Shown here: positions 26,514 to 35,282 of the stretch, one piece after another
Numbering within the stretch: position 1 is the first letter of the stretch
Layout: each line of letters opens with the position of its first letter
Source of the DNA: JALONO01 sp038209965
GTDB taxonomy: Bacteria > Bacteroidota > Bacteroidia > Cytophagales > Thermoflexibacteraceae
Assembly: GCA_038209965.1 (NCBI GenBank)
Contig: JBBQXF010000004.1
Coordinates: 23,822-87,821 of the forward strand
DNA length: 64,000 bases
Reading direction: 5' to 3'
Notes under the pieces: model-generated
Databases searched by the model: none
What the model was told of the DNA's origin: nothing
What the model saw: only the letters and a program-made list of their open reading frames with translations
Program-made: the position numbers and the translations under genes

Positions 26514-29500
26514 TTAGAACGTAACGTTCAAGTTGAAGCCCAGGCTGCGGGTACTGGGAAACGCCGCCGACTCAATGCCCTGCACGTTGGAGGTGTTGTA
26601 GCTGCTCACATCAGGATCAAACCCGGGCAAACTGGATACCAACAGGGCCAAGTTGCGGCCTACCAACGACAAGCTGACAGCATTAAAGGGCAGGCTTTTC
26701 AGCTGTTGCTTGGTAAAGGTGTAGCCCAGGGTCACTTCGCGCAGTTTGACGAAGGTGCCACTGTAAACGAAAGCCTCGGCCACGGCCCCATTTTGGGTGG
26801 AAATGCGGCGCCAGTAGGATTCTGGATCCACCGAGCGAGTGTTGGGGGTGAAACTGCCATCGGCATTGCGCACTACGCCCTCCACCAAAATGCCGCCAGT
26901 ACCGGCATACCAATCGGCCCGGCCCGCGAGGGTCTGGCTGGCATTGCCATTTTCAGAGGCAAAAATATTGGACAGGGACAGTAAGTCGCCACCTTTGCGC
27001 ATATCGATAAGCACATTGGCCCGGAAGCCTTTCCAAGTGAACACATTGTTCACCCCGCCCTGCCACAGGGGCAGGTAATTGCCGATCACCACATCTTGAG
27101 TGGCGATCAGCGGTAGCCCGGCGGCATCCACAATGGTGCGGCCTTCGGGATCGCGCTGGAAGCCCCGGCCCCGAAAGTCGCCAAAAGGCTGGCCAGGCGA
27201 GGCAGCCACGGTCACGTTGCGATCATTGCCGATGAAAAAGTTGTCTATTCCTGCCCCCGTGGAAATGATCTTGGATCGGTTGCGGGTGTAGTTCAATTGA
27301 ACGTCCCAACGCAAGCTGTTTTCCAAATTGATCGGGGTTAACTTGAGGGCAACTTCCCAGCCTTGGTTTTGTACGTTGCCCGCGTTGATCACCGTGTTGG
27401 CGAAGCCCGAGGTGGCACTGATGGGGGGCTGAAAAATCTGGTTAAAGGTGTTTTTCTTGTACCATGTCAGATCCAAGCCAAAGCGGTTGTCCAAAAAGCG
27501 CAAATCAGTACCGATCTCAATGGCTTGGGTAATTTGTGGTTTGAGATCCACATTGGGCAATTGGGTGCGGATGGTGGCCGTTCCCTGGCCGGCGTGGGGC
27601 AGTCCAAGACCATAATTGAGCGCCAATTGGTAGGGTTGGGCCGCGCCGCCCACTTGGGCAATCGATGCCCGGAACTTGCCGTAGCTCAATGGGCTGTTTT
27701 CCCATTTAAAGGCTTCGGTGAGCACAAAGCTCAAACTGGCCGCTGGGTAAAAGTAGGACCAATTGGCCGGCGATAGCGTGGAGGCCCAATCGTTGCGGGC
27801 CGACAGATCCAAATACAAGTAGTTGCGGTAGTTGGCTTGGGCGGAGGCAAAAACAGAGTTTACCCGTCGCTCACTAATGCCGTACAGCGGGACTGGGGCC
27901 GCACCGTTGGCAATGGTGAACAAGTTGGGCACGTTGAGGCCCGCCGTCTGGGCACCCACCTCTTCAAACTTGGAAATGCGCATGTTGCCGCCACCATTGC
28001 CACTGATGGTCAGGTTATTACTGATTTTCTTGTTAAAAGAAAGCAAAACATCCAAATTGGTTTCCACCACATTATGGTTGGTGAGCACAAACTTGGCCCG
28101 ATCGCGCGAGCTTTCAAATAGCGTGCGGGTGGCGGTGCGTTCCTCCATGCGGTGGTTGTAGTAATCGGTGCCGCCCCGAACCTGTAAGTTCAGCCAATCG
28201 GTAAATTGGTATTTGACGCTGGCAAAAGTGATGATGCGGTTCATCAAATCTTGGTTGGTATTGTTGTTTATTGACCAAAAGGGATTTTGGCGGCGGCTGG
28301 TCAAGAAGCCGTTGGCTGGATCTACGCCAGTGGCGGCCCAAGTGACTGGGTTGCCGTTAGGATCTTGGTAGGGGCGCAGATCGTCCAACCGGATGCTGCG
28401 CGGCATGTAGAGAAAACCATACACTGGGTTGTCGGGGTTGTCGGTCAGGTTGGGCCGATTAAACGAATTCTGCCGAATGTAATTTGCTTTTACATCAATG
28501 GAAAGCCGCTTGGTCAATTGGGCAGTGCTCCGCACCGTAAAATTGAGCCGATCCAGCGTGCTGTTTGGCATGATGCCCCGGTTGTTCATGCTGCCCACTG
28601 AGAAGCGCACGGTGGCCTTTTCGTTGCCCGCATTAAGGGCTATATTATTGTTGAAGGTTTGCCCGGTGCGGTAAAAGTCGCTGATATTGTCGGGTTGGGC
28701 CTCGTAAGGGCGCACTTGGCCTGTCCAGTCGCGGACAGCCTGGCCGGTCATGCGGGGGCCCCAGCTCGATTCAATGTTGCGCGGGATGGTAAGGGTGCCA
28801 TCGGCCCCTGTGGGCAGTACGCCACCGACTCCCTGGCCATACTCATTCTGGAAATCGGGCAGCACCAAGGGCCGCTCAAAAGTGGCATTGGTATTGAATT
28901 GGATCCCGATGCCCTTGCGGGTGATGCCTTTTTTGGTCGTGATCATGATTACCCCAGCGGCGGCCCGCTCCCCATACAGGGCAGCAGCATTGGGCCCGGT
29001 CAGTACGTCGATCCGCTCCACATCATCCGGGTTGATGAGCGAAATGCCAGTTCCATAGTCGATGCCCCCAAAACGGCCAGGAGTTCGGTTGTTGGTGTTG
29101 TCCATCGGTACGCCATCGATGACGATCAGGGCGTTGTTGTCGGTACCGCCCAATGAGTTGGCCCCGCGCAGCACAATGCGGGTGGAACCGCCCGGCCCCG
29201 AGGCCGACTGGGAGAGCTGCATTCCCGGAACCCGGCCCTGCAACGAGTTGACCACGTTCACTTCCCGGGCCAAGGTCAGGTCTTCGCCCTTCACCGATTG
29301 TACGGCATAGCCCAGCCCATCTTTATCGCGCTCGATGCCCAGCGAAGTGACCACCACTTCTTTGAGGGTTTTCACATCCACCCGCAGGACAACATTGATG
29401 ATCGACTGGCTGCCCACAGTTTCTTCGCGGGTTTCATAGCCGATGAAACTAAACACCAACACGGCATCGGTGGTGGTCAAGTTGATTTTGTAATTTCCTT

Positions 29501-29672
29501 CGGCATCAGTGGTGGTGCCGGTTTGGGTGTTTTTGACGCGAATGTTCACCCCAGGCAGTCCGTTCGGATCTTCGACGGCTGTCACCTTGCCACTGATCAG
29601 GCGCGTTTGGGCCAAGGCCGAACCGCTAGAAATCCCTAAAAGCCAGAGACTTAGTAGTAAAATGTGTTTCAT
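26514..29672 (-). CDS. SusC/RagA family TonB-dependent outer membrane transporter
   Basis: A 1052-residue beta-barrel transporter energised by TonB. It has a signal peptide (residues 1-21), a carboxypeptidase-regulatory-like domain (SGKVTAVEDPNGLPGVNIRV to about residue 100), the SusC plug domain with SLQGRVPGMQ and RIVLRGANSLGG (about 115-240), and a large C-terminal barrel ending in an aromatic residue (LGFNLNVTF). It is the first gene of a two-gene operon with the SusD-like lipoprotein and should import an oligomeric nutrient. No sigma/anti-sigma pair is adjacent. Confidence 0.95.
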   Translation of the reverse strand: MKHILLLSLWLLGISSGSALAQTRLISGKVTAVEDPNGLPGVNIRVKNTQTGTTTDAEGNYKINLTTTDAVLVFSFIGYETREETVGSQSIINVVLRVDVKTLKEVVVTSLGIERDKDGLGYAVQSVKGEDLTLAREVNVVNSLQGRVPGMQLSQSASGPGGSTRIVLRGANSLGGTDNNALIVIDGVPMDNTNNRTPGRFGGIDYGTGISLINPDDVERIDVLTGPNAAALYGERAAAGVIMITTKKGITRKGIGIQFNTNATFERPLVLPDFQNEYGQGVGGVLPTGADGTLTIPRNIESSWGPRMTGQAVRDWTGQVRPYEAQPDNISDFYRTGQTFNNNIALNAGNEKATVRFSVGSMNNRGIMPNSTLDRLNFTVRSTAQLTKRLSIDVKANYIRQNSFNRPNLTDNPDNPVYGFLYMPRSIRLDDLRPYQDPNGNPVTWAATGVDPANGFLTSRRQNPFWSINNNTNQDLMNRIITFASVKYQFTDWLNLQVRGGTDYYNHRMEERTATRTLFESSRDRAKFVLTNHNVVETNLDVLLSFNKKISNNLTISGNGGGNMRISKFEEVGAQTAGLNVPNLFTIANGAAPVPLYGISERRVNSVFASAQANYRNYLYLDLSARNDWASTLSPANWSYFYPAASLSFVLTEAFKWENSPLSYGKFRASIAQVGGAAQPYQLALNYGLGLPHAGQGTATIRTQLPNVDLKPQITQAIEIGTDLRFLDNRFGLDLTWYKKNTFNQIFQPPISATSGFANTVINAGNVQNQGWEVALKLTPINLENSLRWDVQLNYTRNRSKIISTGAGIDNFFIGNDRNVTVAASPGQPFGDFRGRGFQRDPEGRTIVDAAGLPLIATQDVVIGNYLPLWQGGVNNVFTWKGFRANVLIDMRKGGDLLSLSNIFASENGNASQTLAGRADWYAGTGGILVEGVVRNADGSFTPNTRSVDPESYWRRISTQNGAVAEAFVYSGTFVKLREVTLGYTFTKQQLKSLPFNAVSLSLVGRNLALLVSSLPGFDPDVSSYNTSNVQGIESAAFPSTRSLGFNLNVTF

Positions 29673-29703
29673 TTGAGAATAATATTTGAGAATAAAATAA
29701 GAC

Positions 29704-29722
29704 CTTCCCCTACCATGGGAAG
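29704..29722 (-). terminator. Possible weak terminator after trpE
   Basis: A 6-bp stem CTTCCC / GGGAAG with a 7-base loop, followed on the minus strand by a T-rich stretch (GTCTTATTTTATT). It lies between trpE and susC and is weaker than the other hairpins in this window. Confidence 0.35.
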
Positions 29723-29816
29723 TGATTTGACCAGAAACTTACAGTTTTTTGGATGATTCTTAAAATAAATAGAGGTTTATGTAGAAAACTTGGTGATTAT
29801 TTGGCCCGCTGCTTCC

Positions 29817-31295
29817 CTATACCTGCCCGGCCATGCCCAAGGCCGTGCGCAAAGCCCGTAGTTTGTGGTTCACTTCTTCCAGTTCGGTTGCTTCGTCCGA
29901 TTTGAACACCGCGCCCACACCTGCTTGGTAGTGCAGGCGGTTATCCACGCTGAGGAATGAGCGGATAATGATCGCTTGGTTGAAATCGCCGTTGAAGCCC
30001 ATGAACCCGATGCAGCCTCCGTAATGCGCCCGGTTGACCGTCTCGAAGCTATCGATGAGCTGCATGGCCCGGTGCTTGGGTGCGCCCGAGAGCGTGCCCG
30101 CCGGGAACGTATCGGCCACCACTTGGATGGCGCTCGCAAGGTTGTTCAATTTTCCGGTCACTTTGGATACCAAATGGATCACGTGCGAATAATATTGCAC
30201 TTCTTTGTAGGTTTCCACTTGGACTTGGTGGCAGTGGCGGCTCAGATCGTTGCGGGCCAGATCGACCAACATAATGTGCTCGGCACTTTCTTTGGGGTCG
30301 TCCAGTAGTTTTTTGGCCATTTCGGTATCATGGGCATCGTTGCCCGAGCGCCGGAAAGTGCCCGCAATGGGGCGGATCTGCGCCTGCCCCCCCTTGATGA
30401 TCAACTGCGACTCGGGCGAGGAACCAAAAATGCGGAAATTGCCATAATCAAAGTAAAATAGATAAGGGGAAGGATTGATGGAGCGCAAAGCCCGGTAAAC
30501 ATTGAAGTCATCGCCCCGAAAAGGCTGGGTGAACCGCCGGGAAGGCACAATCTGGAACACTTCGCCCTGCTGGCAGTAATGTTTGCACAAACTAACATTG
30601 TGCATAAACTCCGCATCAGTCAGGTTAGAGGTTTCTTCGCCCTGTAATTCAAAATGATAGGAAGCAAAGTTTTTGTTCCGGATCAAGGTTTCTAGCATCG
30701 CGATCCCCTCCAGACTGGGCCGAGGATCGGGATCGGCCACCGCGCTTTCTGATTGGTATTCGTGCGCAAAAATGTACAGCTCTTCATTGAAATGGTTGAG
30801 TGCAATCACGTAGCGGAACACCTGATAGCGGATCTGGGGAATATCGACCGTATCATCGACATGCTGCTTGGGCACGAGGTCAATGTCTTCAAAATATTGC
30901 ACTGCATCGTAAGCCATGTAGCCAAACAACCCATTGTTGACAAATTTATGGGGATGCGGCGCTGGCGCAAAAGCCCGGGCAAAAGCGTTGAGCTGGTTTA
31001 CCACTTGCCGACGTTCGGTGATGGGTTGTGTAATGCGCGATCCATCGGGCAAGTCGATCGTCAGTGTGTCATGCCAAACTTCAAACTTGGCCACCGGATC
31101 ACAACAAATATAAGTGAAGGCATTTTCGTTGCCGTGATAATCAGAACTTTCCAACAGAAATGTATTGGGAAATTTATCGCGCAGTTTGAGGTAGATGCTC
31201 ACCGGGGTGACGGTGTCGGCCAATAGCTTTTTGCTCTGGGTAATGACGCGGAATGTCTGGCCAATGGCACTGATATTTTGGGCAGTGGTTTGCAT
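29817..31295 (-). CDS. trpE: Anthranilate synthase component I
   Basis: Catalyses chorismate to anthranilate, the first committed step of tryptophan synthesis, with ammonia from the TrpG glutamine amidotransferase. The N-terminal tryptophan-sensing element LLESSD is at residues about 40-45. The chorismate-binding domain carries EVFQIVPSRRF, PSPYLFYFDYG, FGSSPESQLI, IRPIAGTFRR, and the C-terminal QAGVGAVFKSDEATE, all TrpE-like rather than PabB-like. The ATG at 31295 (MQTTAQN) gives 492 residues; the frame starts nine codons earlier. No other trp gene is adjacent, so trpG, trpD and the rest must be elsewhere. Confidence 0.92.
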   Translation of the reverse strand: MQTTAQNISAIGQTFRVITQSKKLLADTVTPVSIYLKLRDKFPNTFLLESSDYHGNENAFTYICCDPVAKFEVWHDTLTIDLPDGSRITQPITERRQVVNQLNAFARAFAPAPHPHKFVNNGLFGYMAYDAVQYFEDIDLVPKQHVDDTVDIPQIRYQVFRYVIALNHFNEELYIFAHEYQSESAVADPDPRPSLEGIAMLETLIRNKNFASYHFELQGEETSNLTDAEFMHNVSLCKHYCQQGEVFQIVPSRRFTQPFRGDDFNVYRALRSINPSPYLFYFDYGNFRIFGSSPESQLIIKGGQAQIRPIAGTFRRSGNDAHDTEMAKKLLDDPKESAEHIMLVDLARNDLSRHCHQVQVETYKEVQYYSHVIHLVSKVTGKLNNLASAIQVVADTFPAGTLSGAPKHRAMQLIDSFETVNRAHYGGCIGFMGFNGDFNQAIIIRSFLSVDNRLHYQAGVGAVFKSDEATELEEVNHKLRALRTALGMAGQV

Positions 31296-31362
31296 AACGG
31301 GTAAATGGTGATGATCGAACAAGACAGTTTCGGAAAAACTTGGGCCAAGTTGGAAGATTTGG

Positions 31363-31370
31363 CAAACCTA
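31363..31370 (-). promoter_or_regulatory. Candidate -7 box of trpE
   Basis: TAGGTTTG on the minus strand matches TAnnTTTG, about 68 bases ahead of the trpE ATG. The -33 position has only CTGG, so support is partial. I do not see a leader peptide with tandem Trp codons. Confidence 0.35.
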
Positions 31371-31585
31371 TTTTAATAAAGCGGGGCCAGTTTTGAAGTA
31401 AAAATAGGATCCTGCTTATAGGTCGGCGGTATTAAAAATTTTGATAATCAGCCTATTAAACTAAAAAGGACTCAATGCCGACTGCCAAATGTTGGCCCAA
31501 GAATGACTAATATCCCTCACACAAAGAAAAGCTTTTTTATCTATTATTGCGTGTTGTAGTTTTTCACCGCTGTCAAAAACATGCC

Positions 31586-31831
31586 ATGCCAGCCACATTG
31601 CCCGAATATACCAAAGCACAATTGGCCCTGCGCAACGGCCAAGATCGGACCGAAATTTGGGTGGCGTACCGAGGCCAGATCTACGACGTGGCCAAATCAC
31701 GTCTCTGGCGCAGCGGCCAGCATTATGAACATTGGGCGGGCCAAGACCTGACCCAAGAATTGGCCGATGCCCCACATAATGCCAATGTGTTCGACAAATT
31801 TGAGGTGATCGGGCGGTTGGTCACGAGGTGA
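31586..31831 (+). CDS. Cytochrome b5-like heme/steroid-binding domain protein
   Basis: An 81-residue soluble protein made up of one small cytochrome b5-like domain. Motifs match the predicted heme-binding family: YTKAQLALRNGQD at the start, WVAYRGQIYDVAKSRLWRSG, then HYEHWAGQDLTQELADAPH, and the final VIGRL. Such short forms are found in many bacteria, often without a known partner. The start at 31586 (MPATLPEY) is chosen because the domain begins there; the frame extends 13 codons upstream. Promoter not identified. Confidence 0.82.
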   Translation: MPATLPEYTKAQLALRNGQDRTEIWVAYRGQIYDVAKSRLWRSGQHYEHWAGQDLTQELADAPHNANVFDKFEVIGRLVTR

Positions 31832-32007
31832 TCACTGCTAACGGCAGTTTCGGTTTTGAAAACCTACTACCCTAACTTTTTTTGCAAAGAGTACTTTATA
31901 ACCGCAATAGACCAATTGAATTATTAAAGGATTGTTTTTTTGCTCTCTATCAACGAATATATCCTTTAAGTATCTCCCAAGTTTTTATTTTTATCAGTAG
32001 TTGATTT

Positions 32008-32925
32008 ATGTTAAAAAATTACACTTTATTTTGCTGTTTGTGCCTATTGAATGCACAAAGCATTGCTCAAACCGTGACCAAACGGGCCAGGGCTGAGGGG
32101 GACACCGTTGTTTGGACCAAGGGGGGGTCGTTCAACGTCGGATTTGCCAATGTGGGCTTGAGCAACTGGGCCGGCGGCGGCCAAAACTCTATCTCGATTG
32201 GTGCGATATTGGATGCCAAGGCCACCCGGGAAACCACCAAATCGGTGTGGACCAGCTATTTCAACTACGCCCTTGGTGGCGCGCGGGTGGGAAATGGCAG
32301 CGTGCCTTTCAAAAAAACCGATGATTTGCTGGTCTTGGGTACCAAATATGGCTTGAAAATCAACGATCATTGGAGCTATTCGGCCAATATGGAACTGCGC
32401 ACCCAGTCGGCCGTTGGCTTGACCTACCGCACCGATCCGGTGAGCGGGCGGGAAATCGTGGATCGGAAAATCTCCAATTTTATGGCCCCCGGCTACCTGA
32501 TTACAGGCTTGGGTTTCCAGTACAAGAATAAAATTTTTACTGCCAACCTGAACCCTTTGGCCAATCGCCTCACTTTTGTACTGGACGATGAACTGTCCCG
32601 GGCCGGGGCCTACGGGGTAGATCCCGGGCAACGCATCAAGTCCGACCTGGGACCGAGCATGTTGTTGGCCATGGATTGGAACGTGGCGGAGAACATCAAC
32701 TGGAAATCACAGTTCAACGGGTTTGCCAAATACAGTGACCCGGCCCGGATCGACTGGACCTGGGACAACATCATTGCCATGAAGGTGAACAAATATATCA
32801 ATGTGGCCTTAACCACCAACATGATCTATTTCAACGATGTGCGGATCCGCCAGAGTGATGGGCGGGACATCCAAGCCATCCAGTTCAAACACGTGCTATC
32901 GGTCAATTTCGGGCTGAAATTCTAA
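32008..32925 (+). CDS. DUF3078 family outer membrane protein
   Basis: A 305-residue exported protein with a signal peptide (LFCCLCLLNAQSIAQ, cleavage near residue 21). The mature part starts with a motif I recognise from DUF3078 (TKGGSFNVGFANVGLSNWAGGGQNS is in this region) and continues as alternating beta strands with an aromatic ending (SVNFGLKF), consistent with an outer membrane barrel. DUF3078 proteins are widespread in Bacteroidota and have no established role. A strong hairpin follows. Confidence 0.85.
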   Translation: MLKNYTLFCCLCLLNAQSIAQTVTKRARAEGDTVVWTKGGSFNVGFANVGLSNWAGGGQNSISIGAILDAKATRETTKSVWTSYFNYALGGARVGNGSVPFKKTDDLLVLGTKYGLKINDHWSYSANMELRTQSAVGLTYRTDPVSGREIVDRKISNFMAPGYLITGLGFQYKNKIFTANLNPLANRLTFVLDDELSRAGAYGVDPGQRIKSDLGPSMLLAMDWNVAENINWKSQFNGFAKYSDPARIDWTWDNIIAMKVNKYINVALTTNMIYFNDVRIRQSDGRDIQAIQFKHVLSVNFGLKF

Positions 32926-32998
32926 CCCATTTGTACCGGGGAATCGTTGATAGCTTTCTCATCAGCAAAGTGAATCCAACTAGTTAAGTGCTATGAGC

Positions 32999-33041
32999 AA
33001 ATCCTTGGGCCAGTTTTGCGCAGAAACTGGCCCGAGGATTT
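32999..33041 (+). terminator. Hairpin terminator after the DUF3078 gene
   Basis: An 18-bp stem with one G-T wobble (32999-33016 / 33024-33041, core GGGCCAGTTT / AAACTGGCCC) and a 7-base loop. There is only a short T stretch afterwards, so it may act as a terminator or as a boundary of the AT-rich island that starts here. Confidence 0.5.
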
Positions 33042-33159
33042 CAAAAGGAGGCACTGATTTACTTAATTTGGGCAGTGGGAGTTTCATTGACATTTGTCCA
33101 AAAATGAATCGTCATAGCGCAGCGTTCGGTGCTCTCAATTCCCCAATAACATCCCAAAC

Positions 33160-33200
33160 CGCTAACAGTCAGGCAAAACTGCACACCATACACCACGCGC
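33160..33200 (-). repeat. Cassette-like repeat, copy 1
   Basis: On the minus strand this reads GTGGTGTATGGTGTGC, then AGTTTTGCCT (33180-33171), then GACTGTTAGC. The 10-base core recurs in the opposite orientation at 33809-33818 with comparable flanks. Elements of this form occur next to small accessory genes in Bacteroidota and resemble integron attC sites in layout. Whether they fold and recombine like attC is not shown. Confidence 0.4.
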
Positions 33201-33203
33201 AAA

Positions 33204-33980
33204 ATGTTAAACTCGGAAAATATAACAGGGATAGACTTAAACCGCCCGAGAATCCTAGGCACCGGCATTGTCACAATGTTGATTCTCGGACTGCTTTTCT
33301 GGACCCACTTCCAAAGCGGAATTCCTAGCCATTTTATCCTGTAGCGAAAAGACTTGCCCGAGCTTTCAAACTGGTGGGGCGGCCTATTGCTCCCCCTGCT
33401 AACTTGGTTTCTGCTGGGCAGGATAAAAAAGAGACTTGAAAAGCAGACCTCGCTGACGTTGCAACCCAATAATGAAAACACAAAAATTTTTAGACTTTTC
33501 CTGATCGGGTTAACCTTTGCCATTGTATTGGCAGTATGTTTCACCAATGACTATCCACCATTTTTAGAAAACGTTCCTTACTTCGTTTTGATACTGAGCC
33601 TGATTATGCCCATCTATTACGCAGAATTTATATTGGGTTTTGTAATTGGCATGACGTTCACATTCGGAGCAATAATACCTACTGCTTTTGCCCTGATAAT
33701 GGCAATCATTGGGTTTATCATTTTCAATTTTATCAGACCGCTATTTCAAAAAGTGATAAAATATTTTCGCAAATTATCGAGGAGCAGAAGCCCACACCGC
33801 ACAACGGAAGTTTTGCCTAGTGGGGCGAACGCGCTCACGCTCAAGAGTATGTTTTTGAATTTCAAACAATTGATGTTCAGCGTATTATATTATTTTTTAC
33901 ACTTTTACTCTTTACTTGGTTGCGCTCTACTGATGCTAAATTTTTCAAATTTTCAATCATTCAATTGTAAAAGTTTTTAA
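33204..33980 (+). pseudogene. Membrane protein gene interrupted by an in-frame TAG
   Basis: Reading from the ATG at 33204, codons 1-46 encode a start, a membrane helix (IVTMLILGLLFW) and HFQSGIPSHFIL. Codon 47 (33342-33344) is TAG, and the same frame then continues RKDLPELSNWWGGLLLPLLT with more membrane helices to 33980. The join IPSHFIL-x-RKDLPELSNWWG matches, as I recall, an uninterrupted family of Bacteroidota inner membrane proteins, so the TAG probably replaced a sense codon by one substitution (CAG to TAG would do). The final ~60 residues after about 33790 run through a repeat and look like non-native read-through. AT-rich compared with the flanks. Function unknown. Confidence 0.7.
33790..33830 (+). 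repeat. Cassette-like repeat, copy 2
   Basis: GCCCACACCGCACAACGGA, then AGTTTTGCCT (33809-33818), then AGTGGGGCGAAC. The core is the inverse of 33171-33180, so the interrupted membrane gene is bracketed by inverted copies. The outer parts GCCCAC and GTGGGGC can pair with a one-base bulge. Confidence 0.4.
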
Positions 33981-34201
33981 AAATTAGCAATTTGACTTAA
34001 CTATTATATTTTCAAATAGTTATAAATCAAGAACATACTCTAACATCACAGCGAGGATAAACTAGACCAGACTCATAATTTATTCCGATATTTGCGAGGG
34101 ATAAGTGCAAGTTTTATAGATGAGCGCTAGGGTTGCTTTTATAGGGATATGGTTGGTATTTGACACACCCACCCTGCAATACTAAAATACAGACAAAAAA
34201 A

Positions 34202-35113
34202 ATGACAAAAATATTTATATTAACCACATTGCTTTTTCTAATCAAAAGTTGTCAAGCATTCGCTCAATCGGCAGATTCATTGCGATCTAGAATACAACAA
34301 ATCGTTTCCGACAAGAACGCCGTGGTTGGTGTTTCAATCAGTACCAGTGACGGAAAAGACATTATTTCGCTGAATACCGAGCGACAGTATCCCTTGCAAA
34401 GCGTATTTAAATTTCACATTGCATTGGCGGTTTTAGCTCAAATTGATAAAGGAAAATTTTCATTGGATCAAAAAATTGAGATCCAGAAAAAAGATTTACT
34501 ACCCGATTTGTGGAGTCCGCTAAGAGAAGAAAATCCCAACGGAGGAAGTTTTTCTGTCGCGAAATTAATCGAATATGCCGTTTCACTGAGCGATAATGTA
34601 GGATGTGATGCTTTGTTGAGGCTTATTGGTGGACCAAAAGTAGTTGATGATTACTTCAAGAAAAATAATATCAGAGACATCTCAATAAAAATTAACGAAG
34701 AGAAAATGCAAGCAAATTGGGACTTAATGTTTCAAAACTGGACAACTCCAAAAGCAGCAAATGAAACGTTGGCCAAATTTTATCAAAACAAGAAAAAATT
34801 ACTTTCCCCGAAAAGTTACGACTTCATTTGGAGCGTCATGAGAGAGACAAAAACGGGGGTAAACAGATTAAAGGGACAGTTGCCAAAGGGAACCATTGTT
34901 GCGCATAAAACAGGCTCATCAGGGACGAACAAGGCTGGTTTGACTGCGGCAGTAAATGACATAGGAATTGTGTTTTTACCGAACGGAAACTATTTTTTCA
35001 TAAGCGTCTTTATCACAAATTCAAAAGAAAATGAAGAAACCAATGAAAAAATAATTGCCGATATTGCAAAGGCCACTTTTGACTATTTTACGGCTCAGCC
35101 GAAACAGAACTGA
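34202..35113 (+). CDS. Class A beta-lactamase, extended-spectrum A2 (PER/VEB/CfxA-like) type
   Basis: A 303-residue exported serine beta-lactamase that should hydrolyse penicillins or cephalosporins in the periplasm. Signal peptide: MTKIFILTTLLFLIKSCQAFAQ. Active-site motifs are complete: S-x-x-K as QSVFK (residues about 78-82), SDN as SLSDNVGCD, and KTG as AHKTGSSGT. The omega-loop segment NEEKMQANW and the following FQNWTTPKAA resemble the A2 subclass found in Bacteroidota (CfxA, CME, PER, VEB) rather than TEM. The ATG at 34202 starts the signal peptide; the frame extends 14 codons upstream. The gene sits in an AT-rich island between two broken membrane genes. The spectrum of activity cannot be read from the sequence. 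Confidence 0.92.
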   Translation: MTKIFILTTLLFLIKSCQAFAQSADSLRSRIQQIVSDKNAVVGVSISTSDGKDIISLNTERQYPLQSVFKFHIALAVLAQIDKGKFSLDQKIEIQKKDLLPDLWSPLREENPNGGSFSVAKLIEYAVSLSDNVGCDALLRLIGGPKVVDDYFKKNNIRDISIKINEEKMQANWDLMFQNWTTPKAANETLAKFYQNKKKLLSPKSYDFIWSVMRETKTGVNRLKGQLPKGTIVAHKTGSSGTNKAGLTAAVNDIGIVFLPNGNYFFISVFITNSKENEETNEKIIADIAKATFDYFTAQPKQN

Positions 35114-35119
35114 CTTTTT

Positions 35120-35136
35120 CGGTATTTTTTTTACCG
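35120..35136 (+). terminator. Short hairpin after the beta-lactamase gene
   Basis: CGGTA and TACCG pair around a loop made only of T residues, a few bases past the stop codon; another T-run follows at about 35160. Possibly a weak terminator. Confidence 0.3.
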
Positions 35137-35282
35137 ATGAGCATTACCGTGAAAAATTGTTTTTTTGTCAAATTACTAGAAAAAATTGTACATTTATAAG
35201 CAAATAAACGCTTTATCTATCAATTCCTAACAGGTACAAATGGCAGGACGGGTAAAGTTGGACAATACAGGAAAACAAGAAT

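Noticed and set aside
33059..33547. Minus-strand open frame of 162 codons in the island
   Set aside because: It is antisense to the interrupted membrane gene, which has the better protein-like sequence and an ATG start.
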